DNA of 64,000 nt from Phytoseiulus persimilis (Eukaryota > Arthropoda > Arachnida > Mesostigmata > Phytoseiidae): positions 45,814,745 to 45,878,744 of the forward strand of contig CM075102.1 in assembly GCA_037576195.1 (NCBI GenBank). The letters are read 5' to 3'. The notes under the pieces are model-generated. The model did no database searches. It saw only the letters and a list, made by a program, of their open reading frames with translations, and was not told the origin of the DNA. Each line of letters opens with the position of its first letter. Position 1 is the stretch's first letter. This document shows positions 45,481 through 57,343 of this stretch, in pieces. The translations under genes were made by a program, and so were the position numbers.

Positions 45481-47067
45481 ATGGCGTGGGCATGGTATGC
45501 TTCGGACCTTGTGTCTGTTTTTGTGATCATTTCGCTCATGCTTGCCGTGAAACTTATTCGACCCCAGTGGGAGCACCACCGCTACATCAAGAAATTCGGC
45601 GGGCGGTACGATCCATTCTACGGGTTGGTCTTGGCTCAGGTGGTTTTCACCGCTCTCAGAGACATGGTGCGCGGCGGCGATCTGTACACCTCGACGTTCC
45701 GTTCCCTGGTACAGCTAGCAGAGGAGGAGAAAGCGCATTTTGTAGTTTACAGCGGATTGGAGGCGAACATTGCCATATACCGAGCTGAGGAAGTCGAAGC
45801 GTTCGTGAACCACAGTGAGAACATCAGCAAGCCCTTCATAGTCTACGACATGATCGAACCGTGGCTCAAGCGCGGTTTGCTCACCAGCACCGGGAAAAAA
45901 TGGAAAACGCGCAGGAAAATGCTGACGCCCGCGTTCCACTTCAAGATCCTTGACCACTTCGCAGCATTGATGAACGGTCACGCCAGAACTTTCACGAAAC
46001 AGCTCGCTTCGAGATCGAATCACGATATCATACCGGATGTTCAGACTCTCACTCTGAAAATCATCTGTGAAACCGTGATGGGAGTGAATCTAGATACCTA
46101 CGATGAAGCAGCGACGCGGGACTACCTGGACGCCATGCGAAGGATGGGAGAATTGCTGCTGATTCGAGTGGTCTCGCCCTATCAGTGGCCGGAATGGCTT
46201 CACCGCTTGACTCCGAGCGGTTCTGAAACCTACGATGTCGTGAGACGGCTCCACCACTTCAGCCGGACCGTGATTGAGGAGAGGCAAGCCCACTTTGAGA
46301 GCGACCCAGACAAACTGGAGAAACTCTTGCAGCTCGACATCGATGAGCCAGCCAAGTGCCAGAAACCGTTCTTGGATCTGTTGCTGAAGGAACACTTCAA
46401 GAATAGCATCGAGTTCTCGATCGACGACATTCGAGAGGAGGTCGACACGTTCATGTTTGAAGGACACGACACGACAGCCATGGCTCTGTCGTTCGCTTTG
46501 TTCCTCATCGGACACCATCCGGAAGTTCAGAGAAAAATCCACGCGGAGCTCGATGACGTTCTTGGCGTAGACAACCCCGACAGCGATATCAGTCTCTACC
46601 AGCTCCGAAAACTGAAGTATCTCGAGTGTGTCACCAAAGAAAGCCTGCGTGTTTACCCCTCCATACCTGCCATCGGTCGGAAAATCACCAAGGAGTATCA
46701 ACTGAATGGAAAAACAGTCCCCAAAGGAAATAATGTGTACTGCTTCATATACGCGCTGCATCGTGATCCGAGATATTTTCCGCAGCCGGAACGCTTCGAT
46801 CCAGATCGCTTTCTACCACAAGAATCTATCGGCAGGCATCCATTCGCATTCTTACCTTTCTCAGCTGGAACGAGAAATTGTATAGGACAACGGTTTGCGA
46901 TGCAAGAGGAAAAACTACTCCTAGCTTGGATTCTGCGGAAATATAGCCTCGAGTCATTGATGTCACGTGATGACATCAAGCTGTACACCGAGTTGGTTCT
47001 GAGGTCGAAGAACGGTCTACCTGTGAAATTCATTCCACGCTCTCGCGATTCCGAAGCTAACAAGTGA
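45481..47067 (+). CDS. Cytochrome P450, CYP4 family, single exon
   Basis: An uninterrupted 528-residue frame, normal length for a microsomal P450. It starts with a hydrophobic signal anchor (residues about 8-26, ending before IRPQWEHH). Diagnostic motifs are all present: WKTRRKMLTPAFHF helix C region; I-helix FEGHDTTA (residues 326-333) with the EVDTFMFEGHDTT context and Glu typical of CYP4; ExxR in helix K (E387, R390); the PERFDPDRF block; and the heme loop FSAGTRNCIGQRF with ligand Cys467. CYP4 enzymes in the endoplasmic reticulum membrane oxidise fatty acids, hormones or xenobiotics using cytochrome P450 reductase; the substrate here cannot be inferred. Closest known types are CYP4C/CYP4V-like. 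There is no intron, although many CYP4 genes are intron-rich. The ATG is preceded by an in-frame-neutral leader with no other likely start. Confidence 0.96.
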   Translation: MAWAWYASDLVSVFVIISLMLAVKLIRPQWEHHRYIKKFGGRYDPFYGLVLAQVVFTALRDMVRGGDLYTSTFRSLVQLAEEEKAHFVVYSGLEANIAIYRAEEVEAFVNHSENISKPFIVYDMIEPWLKRGLLTSTGKKWKTRRKMLTPAFHFKILDHFAALMNGHARTFTKQLASRSNHDIIPDVQTLTLKIICETVMGVNLDTYDEAATRDYLDAMRRMGELLLIRVVSPYQWPEWLHRLTPSGSETYDVVRRLHHFSRTVIEERQAHFESDPDKLEKLLQLDIDEPAKCQKPFLDLLLKEHFKNSIEFSIDDIREEVDTFMFEGHDTTAMALSFALFLIGHHPEVQRKIHAELDDVLGVDNPDSDISLYQLRKLKYLECVTKESLRVYPSIPAIGRKITKEYQLNGKTVPKGNNVYCFIYALHRDPRYFPQPERFDPDRFLPQESIGRHPFAFLPFSAGTRNCIGQRFAMQEEKLLLAWILRKYSLESLMSRDDIKLYTELVLRSKNGLPVKFIPRSRDSEANK

Positions 47068-47675
47068 TTGTAGGAATCTGTCGGAGCTGAGCTTTGTTTT
47101 GTCAGCTCTGCTTGGAGCACTCTGCGCATGCGGCCTACGGCCAGCGAAAAAAACGCTTGCGGGAGCCCCGAATCATTCAGAAGATGGAAGACAAGGAACT
47201 AGAGCTGTTCGGATGTCAGCGAAATTCCTCCTTAATTGAAATGATCTGCTACCCCGTGCGAGTCGGCGAAGCCCTCATTCGATCATAGTCAAAGACCTCC
47301 TTTTCTCTCCGTTCTCGGGCTCAAGGCCGAATGACTTGTCCCTTTCGTGTCAGACGTCCCCTTATTTCTGTTAGATGGACCTCGCTAATGACCGCAGCTA
47401 AGGAACAATTTATAGAAGTGTGTTTTGGAGTGATTGATGTATCCCAGGAGACTTTCATGTCGCGAGAACTTTCAGTGGAATAGGCAGGTTAATAAGATCT
47501 CGCACATCAGGTTACAATGTCTTCCGGTTTCATCAGATGGGAGTCTCACATTTTCTGCAGCGTGAACGCACAGCGTTAGAGAGGTAGTTCTCAGCTCCGA
47601 AATCTCAGCCCTCACACGAGATTGCAGGCTATATCCGAAGGGTCCTGAGCGGTTTTCAAAAGGATACTGCGGATG

Positions 47676-47681
47676 AATAAA
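47676..47681 (+). promoter_or_regulatory. Candidate poly(A) signal for the P450
   Basis: AATAAA about 610 nt after the stop codon; the first canonical hexamer that I see downstream. Confidence 0.35.
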
Positions 47682-50600
47682 ACAGTTCGAAGGTGTTACA
47701 ACGAGTTGAGTTCCGCTCGGAACTGGCGATCGTCACTGAGTTCCTCTCAACACAGCTGGGTTAGCCTTCTAGATATAAAGTTCCTAGCTCGGTGACTATT
47801 GGTGACTACCCCCTCATCCGATGGCGTAATCACGCTCCAGCTACACGGCGACGCTACACCGACGTAGGCACGGCACACGAGCCCACCCACGTGCATATAC
47901 GGAGACATTGTTATTTGAACACGGCTGTCACCGAGACTGACTCGCGCGGTGCTATATGGGACGCGATCTGCATACAATATGGGAACGGAGTTAGGCGAGC
48001 CGCCTGTGTCAGCGGTCGGCTGCCTACACCGGATTTGTCCTGCACAGCTGGCTGAAGGGACGTCGTACTTATCCGAACCGAGCTCTCTCTCTCTGTCGAG
48101 TGGCTACATTTGAATATCAAAGACGCTCTCATTGGCCAACAAGCGGACACGAAATTTCCTTCAGTTCAGCCCAAGCGGCGGTCAGCTGCAGTTTGGGGCA
48201 GATGAGTGAAAGTCGCTCACTGGTCATCCAGGCGATCGCATTCATGGGAGAAAATTGGAGCGCAGCCATCAAATCTCAACCGGTCGAATGAAGGACTGAC
48301 TCCTATTCCTCTCGCTCAGCTGTTCTTGCGAGGGAAAAGGAGCGGAACGGACTCTTGAAGCGGTGATTATTTTAGCAGATTCAATCACGCCACCGAGGAA
48401 AGAATCGCTCTCAGGAGTGATACCCCGCGAGTGCGGGCTCTTCAGTTCCGGAGTGGATGGTGGCATCAGGCATTGTTCAAAACCACAATCAGCGAAAAGC
48501 GGCGAGCATCGGTCCATTCTCCTGTTCCTTTTGACTGAGACAAAAGCTTCGTTATCGCCTATCATTGGAGAAGTCGGTCCGACTGATTGACTGCTGGCGG
48601 CCATAGCGCGCCAGCGTGCACCGAGAGAATCCAGGGTTCTGTTCGAGCGCTGCGACTAGAACTTTCCCGTCGGACCTCACTCGCTGCCCCCATCCCCCCC
48701 CCCTCTCCTCCCCGCTCTTCGTAAACGTTGTACGGGAACGTTGGAGGGCAGGCATGTTCTCGCAAGACTGACTGGAACCCGTCGTCGAACGACAGGTTCC
48801 GCTCGAGCTACTCGCGATCTTTGATGCAGGGCAAGCGAGTTTCCACGGGAACGGGGTCGGTGTTTCTTGGCGATGGATCTGCCGCCTTAAATTCAGCCAA
48901 CGCAAACAGCCCCGCTCAGTGTAAACACGACACTGTGCATTGACGTGGACGAGAGGAAATGCAGCTGCGCTCCAGTATTATATCGGCGGCTCGGCCGATC
49001 GTTGCAGCTGACCGACCGATGTAGTGAGAGCGTCAAAAGCAGCAGGGCTCGTGGAGGCAGTACAAGCTGCGATGCGCGTTGTTCACCCCTGGGGTTAGCG
49101 AGAATCGGGACGGGCGACGCAGCAGCGATGCAAGAGACGAGTGCGAGCGAGAGATGGATGGATGGATGAATCGTACGCTCCGATGGCGATTGCTGCTGTC
49201 GGCGCTGGAGGCCGGGGCTGGAGAATCGACCGTCCGTGAATCTGTCAATCTTATTAAACCGAGAAGAGTCGATTCGATCATCGGTCCGCTCGTTGTCGTT
49301 CGTTTCCCTGTGCGTCCCGCTGTCTGTCATCCAGTCAATCAGTTCTTCGCCCGCTCCGTTGCTCTGTTTGTCATCGTGGGCCCATATGGACATCGGAGGT
49401 GGTTTTTCAAGATCGCTTTCAAAATTGAATGAGCTTAGCGTGGCGTTAAGCTACTGGCCCCTGCCCCTCATTTCCTTTCACGCAACGGATTCAGACAACC
49501 TATACAGGAACGGAGCGCTCGTAAGAGTCACGGACTCTCCATGCGCCCTACACCGAAGACGAAATCGTATAGAATCCGCCCTCCATTGGTCAACTCTTGC
49601 TCCGCCTCCGTGCACATGATGCGACGGTCATCCTGGTTTGTATCAATTGGTGGAATCGGTCGCCGAAAAATTCCTGGGACCGTAGCAACTCGGACACGTC
49701 CGGATGGAGTGACGTGTGCAGCTCGTGGTGTCTGAGATGCTTCTTCCAAGCGTCCGTCCTTCTGTAACTCAGTTCCCCCTGTCGAGAAATCAGCGCCCTG
49801 TCTTTTTGTCGCGCTCCTCGGTGTCAGCAGAAGCGACGCAAAAGGTCCTCAGGATGAACGCCATGCTTGACGCTCTCTTGTTTCGCGATCTTTTGATCTC
49901 TGATGAATCGGGCGGTGATGCCGTTGTCGTTATCCCTGTCGTGATTTCACTTGTTTCCGAACGAGCAGCTCTTCGCGGCATTATACAAAGTGCGTGCTGT
50001 TTCTGAAATGGAAAAAGCGAAATGCTCGTGCATTATTGGAGCTCTTGTGGAGGGGGATGATGTATGTTTTGACCGGTAAAAGCCGCAGCTAAGCCCTGAG
50101 GAAGCAATGCGCGTAGAGGAGGGAACGTTGGAGGAAGGCAATAAAGAAGCGATTTTATTCAAAAATACGCAAAGCCAATATTTGTCTTTCGCCCAGATTT
50201 GTTCTCACGATGGGGGAGGAGCGAATTAATTCCACCACAATGAACAGGCGCAACCGAACAACAACATATTCCCAACTCTTCTCTTTGGTCTCTCCGCATC
50301 CTAGGCACTGCACCGCGGAGGATGGATTTCAAGATGCCCGACCGCGATTGCATCGGGTCCAAAGTTTTCTGTTGTTCTAGGATTCTCGAAAGTGTCCGAT
50401 GGCTGTGCTGTTCTCGTCCTGGAGTGAGACTAGTTAACGCTCCCAGCTATTCCCACCCCTTAGGTTTGGGTTGTAAATCTTCCCCGGTAAGGAGCGACCG
50501 AATCGAACGAAGGGAAGCACAAACGCGAGGTTTCGCTTCCAGCAGCTCACTGTAATTTCTGAGGGGCAGCGGACGGAAATGGGGTCATCCCTTCAGTCGA

Positions 50601-53600
50601 CGGAATATTCAGGTTACCCTTCTATTCCGTGGGGATTGCATGAAGCTCCCGTCAGGGAAGTCGCGTTCGGCCCTCTGCAAGATTGACCAGTGAGGTTGAA
50701 GTTTTCGTCGTTTTCGAGAGCCATGGAGTTATCAGGAAGTCTTCCTTCATCACCTTGTTTTTTCGCCATCTCTTCTCATCGGCGCCAGGATGTTCCTCAT
50801 TCCAGTTCCGCGGCCGCTCTCATGCTCGAACTGGTTGCTTGTGGGTGGTCGAATTAGTTAGGGACTTTTTCTTCCTCATTCTGCTCACACCTTTGTGAAC
50901 AACAGTCGGATTCGAAATTGCATGTGTCGGTTTTTCATTCGCGTCAATCGGTGTAGGAGCGAGCTGTAGCTTGATCACTGTCATCCTCAATTATGGCCTT
51001 CCCCAATCGACGCAACATCGACAAATCCGTTCCTCTTCCGGCAGTAATCGAAGTGCATCATCGGGATGAATAGTTAACGCGTCTGCTCGAGAGCTTTCAG
51101 ATAGTTTTCGGAGAAATTCTGAGAGCCAATTTGTGTCGGAGATACGGGCTGTCATAGATTTTTCCTCCGAGGAGTATTTTCGGTATCGTTTCGCACAGTT
51201 TCGCTCATCCAGCCCCGGAACGTCAGAAGTAGAATCGATCGAGTTGATCTGATTCGTCCAGGATCCCACTCTATCGCCATTGAAACAAGCGAGAATCGCT
51301 TCAGAGATTGGAATAAGGCGAGCAATCGTGTCCGCCTAGAAATCCCTGATGTCTCGACAGAATGTAGACCTCCATGCGTTGCTCTCCATGCCTTCTCAGG
51401 GATGCTGAATCGGAGAATTTACATCAGTGGGAAGTTCTCGCATTCATCTGAATTTCCCGGCACCTCTGCTTTCGTGACTATCCGACTACCTCTCTTTCTT
51501 TCGAAAGTCCAGGTCTTCCTCTCGGAATCTGGGAACAGAACTCGCGTGGTTTCCAGGTGGAAACGTTTTTAGATCGATGTGGAAAAAAGCATAGTCGGGT
51601 CGTCCGGAACCTCTGAAGAAGTTCTCATCCGTCGAACATATTCCGGATTCGGACTCCCTGGGAAACCTACCGTGGACGAGGAATCGTCAAGAAATCAGCG
51701 ACTCCGCTCTCCTTATTCTCAGTTCTGGCGCTATCGACACGAGTAACGAATTCGATCATTTCTCAAAACGTAACGAGCAAAAGGAGGAGGACGAAAAAAC
51801 TTGCCTCCTAACTTGACCATCCTGTATATCTGGAATCAGTGTATCCAATTGGTCCAAAGTAGCTCTCCGTACGGAAAGCCTTGGAGAGGGAATCGAGGAT
51901 CGTCAAACTCTTCCCGACAATTTTTTGTTTGGTTCGAATAAGCGATCCGAGAATCTCAGAACTCGCTGCTGATGGGAACTGAATAGCTGTATGTTCCGAC
52001 CGCATTTCCTGAATCTGATCAACGGAGGCCGGAGTTTTCTGAATCCCCTCTGGAGCTCGAAGAATCCCAAGGGTCGACTAGCACCAACGAATCTACGAGA
52101 AGAAACGGTTTACTGGAAGAGCTGATGCGAAATGTTTTTCCACCTGTGGCGATAACGCTGCGTAAGTAGGGTCGAAGTCATCGTTCACAGAGTTGTCTTG
52201 CCTACGTGATATTGGTGGCTTCTGAAATGGTTTAAATCAGATATTTTCGGGGTGAATGCGGAGGAAAATATTGCTGCCCGTCCTCGGGCGTGTTGAATGG
52301 ACAGCCGCACGAAGTCCTGTTTCCTCGGGAATCCATGATTGGGTCGCGATGATCCCCCAAGATGGATAGCGATGGCCTTGAGCGGAATACGGGATAGGTC
52401 ACTACGGGCGCCTCGCTTAGTTTCGATTTGAAACCAATCGAACAGCCATTTTGGTATCGGAATTTAGAGGAACTAAACCATGACTCTTCACTTTGCGAGC
52501 GCGAAACTAATCCACTTGGGAACCAGACATTGTTAAAGCTGTTGCACAAGATGCGTCGCTTCAGCGGAGAGTCGTCCCCGTCGAAAAGCAAAGCCGTCCG
52601 CGGAGAAGCCAGTTACATTTTGACCGAGCCAAAAACCTCGGAGGTCCGGACCAACTTTTTGCGATTCATCGAGCTGGAACGTGATTATTGACTTGAGTCG
52701 ATGAGGGGCTTGGCAGGTTACTTTTGAGTTGAGAGCGGGAGTCGAATACCAGCGTGAACAGGCTGTGAGTTGAGCGCGCAGTAACAACTTTCCGTTGAAT
52801 ATGTCGAGCATAGATGCCGTGTTACACAGATTGTTGAGCTGGTGATTGATGAGACCGGTGTAGCCGTACAGCAACAGAGTTCTTTTGAGTGGGCGATTCA
52901 TTCCAGGAGTAGGCGCTGGAAAAGCTCTCGAAACTATCAGGAACGTGCCCTCATGTACCAGGATGAAGGAGCGAAAACGTGTAAGGGGAAAAACGCGCTT
53001 CCTAAATGGGAGTTGTTGAGATTCCTTGTCAGGGCCGACTCCGCCCCGTCGTGTCCTGCGCTCAGCCGGTGCTCCATAGTGCTCCGCTAGTCGGTTCGCC
53101 CACGCGTACAACGTGCCAAGATCGTTCCGTCCTGTGGCAAATGAGAGACTCCCCACAATGAGGCGCTACTCATCCGAAGTTATGAGCCGAAGTGGGTTCA
53201 TGTATCCTCTTATCCGATAGAATGCACGGAGTGTTGCATGCCTCGCGGCTTACACGCGGTGCCTGCGGAACCGGAAGTTCCTGAACAACGAAAGCATATA
53301 TCGAATGAAACGTCGACATTTTCTCGATCAGTCTGGGGAGAGGAGGGTAAACGAGTTTTGGCGATTCGTCCTCTTGATTTCGCTAAATTTTGTGATCTGA
53401 GCCAGGGTGCTGTACCTCTGCTCGCCATCATCACTCCACGCAAGCACAAGCGTGATGCAGAGTAGCGGTACAAGAGCGAGCGCTCAGATCTCTGAAACGG
53501 CATTCGTCCTCACTTGAATTCGTGTGCGCTCAGCCCAAGTGTCGTTGTTGTCGTGGAGGAAATAAGATAGCGTGCGCAGTGAACTCAAGAGTAACGGAAA

Positions 53601-55011
53601 ACGTGACAGTGAACGGAAGCACTGAGTTCGGAGTTCACTCTGCTCCAGGGGGGAACATGCACTGTGTGACAAAGGGGAAGCGGAACCCTGTAATAGTCAT
53701 GACACCAGTGCGGTCTACGCTATGTCATGAAATTTGTGCAAAGAATGTCTCTCCGACCATGCGCCCGGATTTCTGGCCCTGGCTGAGGTTCCAACGATCT
53801 CTCAACAGCGCAAACGAAGGACTCGGCTGAGCCAAGCTTTCGCATTCCTGAGCTATGACCTTGGAAAGGAAAGAACACGAGTGCGTTGGTGGACGCTACG
53901 AAATTAGTCGAAAGATTGTTGTCGCAGACCTGCCGGATCCTCGATCTCTGTCTGATATGCATGATTCTCGCGTCTGGCAGGAATTACATCCAAACACAAA
54001 ACGTTTTCCACATCGAGAACCCGACACTGCTGAGCTAGAGCAATCGAGGAAAAGAAATCGGTTCAAGCTTCGAGCATTTTTACTCGCGCCATACGGCGAG
54101 TTCACTACAATGCCATCTTCCCGTTTCATAAAAGCTCCACGATGAGATTTTTATTATCGCTCGCCAGCAAGGCCCGCCCTAGTTAAGAACAGTGGTGCGC
54201 ACTGCATCTGCTGCCAAGTAACGGCGCTGTTCGCTCGTCCTAGTTCCCAACCACTCTCGGTGGCTGCCTCACTCCATGGGTCGAGTCGTTCCGTTTTGAA
54301 ATACGGATTGCGCAATAGATCAGGACATCCGGAAGGAACGCCCTGCGGAATTTCATGCATGTCTGAATTTCCGCGCGAAGTGAATTTCTCAATTCTGTTC
54401 CTTCTTTTTCGAGCCATATCCGAGAGTGAATCGCCCCGCAATCGATATCAATACCGTCGTTAAGATGAAGAGGAGCAATCGGTTTTCGAGAGTTCTTGTC
54501 CGCGCGCGACGGTATCGGAAGAGCTTTGAGTTAGCGCCTTGGAAGAATTCGGAGAAGCTCCGAGAACGAATTTGAGAGCGACCAGCACGGCCCTCAGAGC
54601 CGAGAGCTGGTCCGGAAAGTTTCAAAACCCTCCGAATGCGCCTCCTCCGTATTTTCCTTTTCCAATAGAATTGGGGCCGATCAACATCATATGATCCTCG
54701 AAGCGGGAACAAGAAGTTGGGGGAACCGAAAGCATTATTGGTGCCGCTGTTGACGACAGCCCCCCATGGCCGTTCTCGCGGAAATTGTGCTGAGAAAAAT
54801 ACGCTCCGGACCCCGCTCAATTTTCGCCGGTGGGCCGATTCAAATCACGAGCAATCATTGATTTCCCATCCGTCAGGAAACGTGAAGACACGGGAAGGGC
54901 CCTTGTTCGACGACAGCTCCGCGTTGGCAGCCGAACGAGACCGTCACGTTTCGGTAATTTTTGCGACCAACGGGAAACATAACTTGCGGAAGGCATCGAC
55001 AGACAGAGGGC

Positions 55012-55028
55012 GGGGGGGGGGGGGGGGG
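55012..55028 (+). repeat. G17 homopolymer tract
   Basis: Seventeen consecutive G residues, read directly. The exact length may be affected by sequencing error. Other long G runs lie at 57332-57343 and 58918-58927. Confidence 0.9.
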
Positions 55029-57331
55029 AGAGCGCTCCTTATTCCTGCCTCCGCTCCATCAGAGTTTTCAACGGAATCCCCCCGCAGTGCTGCTTCATCA
55101 CCTCCCATGGACGAAAGAACTTCTCCTAGAAGGAAGCTGAACTTCATGAAATGAAACCTGAGATGGGCCCAATCGCTCCACCTTATGCTACTCGGGAGAC
55201 CTCAGGGATTCTTGTGGCTCTGCGGAGCCACAGTATTTCTGAACCGTTCTCTCATCTACGACCAAAACTCGGTTTCCTTTCATACTGTGTGACAATTTTA
55301 TTCGGTATAATCCAGTTCAGTATCAATCGTGAAGTAGTCGTGGTAGTACTTATTATCATGTTAAAAAGTGTTGATCTTGGCGATTTCCTCCGGCTGTCAT
55401 CGAATGTCACGAAGCTCAATCCACGAAATCATCTTTACAAGCTCCGAAAACAACTTCAGCACTTGGCAGACCCAACGAACTGATGATGTCCCCATACATT
55501 CGACTGCCGGCCACGAATCAATAACTTATACAATCCGTTTTCCCTTTCCGGATCTGATGATCATGGTTCTCGTTTGTTTCTTCGGACCGATTGTTTGGCA
55601 CGAGGGAGGTTGAATCGATGAGACATCTCGGGGAACACTCCGAAAGACGAGCAGTGTCATATTTACAATGCATGGTATCCAGTATACGATGAGGGTGCGG
55701 CCCAGTAAAACGATTGAGAGATCTACGCAACGAATGAGTGGGATCGACTGAAGCTTTGCACGCCTCTACGTGAACTTCGATAGTTCGAATGATTCTACTT
55801 AAGCTTGATGTTTTGGCACTCCAGTCAACAGCTTGTCTGTAACCTACCCGATATGTACAACACGACGACACCTGTGAACGAATGCGTGCATGGAACGAAG
55901 AGGAACGTAAGTGGGAATGGAGAATATGTTTGCTATGAATTGAGAACGTTGGAGGATGAATTCGCTCGCTTGCTCGTTTCCTAAACATGTGCTATACGAA
56001 TACCATCTGGGCCGGCGTATCACAATGTAGCGGCAGCGCAAGGCGCACATCAGGACGCTGTCAAGTCGAAGCTGTTTGCTCAGCACATAGAGAGACAGAG
56101 AGCAAGCAACTAACCCGAGCGAAAACCGACCGGATTGAAGATCTTGGAGATTGAATCAAAAGGGCGATCGGAGCCTTTGCCTTCATTTGCAAATGAAGGT
56201 CTCTGTGCGGGTCTCGCACAGTTTGCAAGTGACGTAGCAGCACCAATGGAACTGACAGTCGCATCGTTCAGTTATCCGTTTGACCTGGAACGTTGAATGT
56301 CTCAGATTTATTCCGCGGCTTTTCTGGAAGCTGCGAGAAACGCATCGTCTGCAACAGACTCCTCTTCGTCATGAGCTTCGGAGGAACGCTTCAGAATCTA
56401 CTCACGATTCTGCGGGAACCCCTGCCACAGCAGAGGGAGTCGCAACTGTCGGAACCTTTCGAGTGTTTGTTGCACACTCGACCACTTGTGCCGAGTATTT
56501 TCTTCTTAGCGTTTCTCTCACAAAAATCGGGAGAATCATGAATGTGAACCAAAGTATCCCTCGAAACTGGAACTCTGCGTTTCCCTCTTTTTCGTCGTTT
56601 CAGTGCTTCGGCCGTTATCTGCAATGAAATCGGTCTTTAGCTCCAATCCCTCGAAGCTTCGAGCTCTCACGTGATCTCTGAAGCCTCCGGTTCGCTGCGG
56701 TGAGATGACATCGAGAAAGTCTCAGAACGACGAGACATTGTGAGAGATACTCGATGTTCCCGGAGCAAACTGGAGATAATCGCTCTCAAGAGAAAGAAAA
56801 ATCATGAGATTCTGCGTTTTGGGAATGATCTAACAATGTATTCCAGTGATACGGCGGGGCAAGGACATCGGAATCGTCATGAATTGATGATCTCTCGAAA
56901 ATCAGTGGGTCTTTGATCGTTCGCCTCGGGCAGAAGTCCGGCATTATTGATATCTGCGTCAATTTCGCATTCTTATAGGGAATCGTTGGAGCGCGATGAT
57001 GCTTGCCAACTCAACCGATGGCCAGCTCGCCCGATCGTCCCCTGAACTCTCGTCAGTCAGAAGCTGATATATAGGATGGTGACGGTCGCAGCATCTCGAT
57101 CGATTGATTCGCCGAAAAAAGGAATCTAGAAACGGGAGGTCACTCGTCTCGTTCGGAGGCTTCCTGCAGTCTGAGACGTTTCTGTCGTTTCTATTTTCTC
57201 TCGACTACGTTCTGGTGGGAAATTTCGATTTTGAACCCATTGTAATCCGAGATTTGTCGTCTGCCCATCCTTCCCATCTTCCTCCCGTCAACGCTAGCTG
57301 AAAGGCTGAGTGTACCCTCGAGAAGGGAGGA

Positions 57332-57343
57332 GGGGGGGGGGGG
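57332..57343 (+). repeat. G12 homopolymer tract
   Basis: Twelve consecutive G residues inside a purine-rich stretch (57322-57346). Read directly from the sequence. Confidence 0.9.

Noticed and set aside
46090-46761. 223-codon minus-strand open frame
   Set aside because: Antisense shadow of the CYP4 coding sequence.
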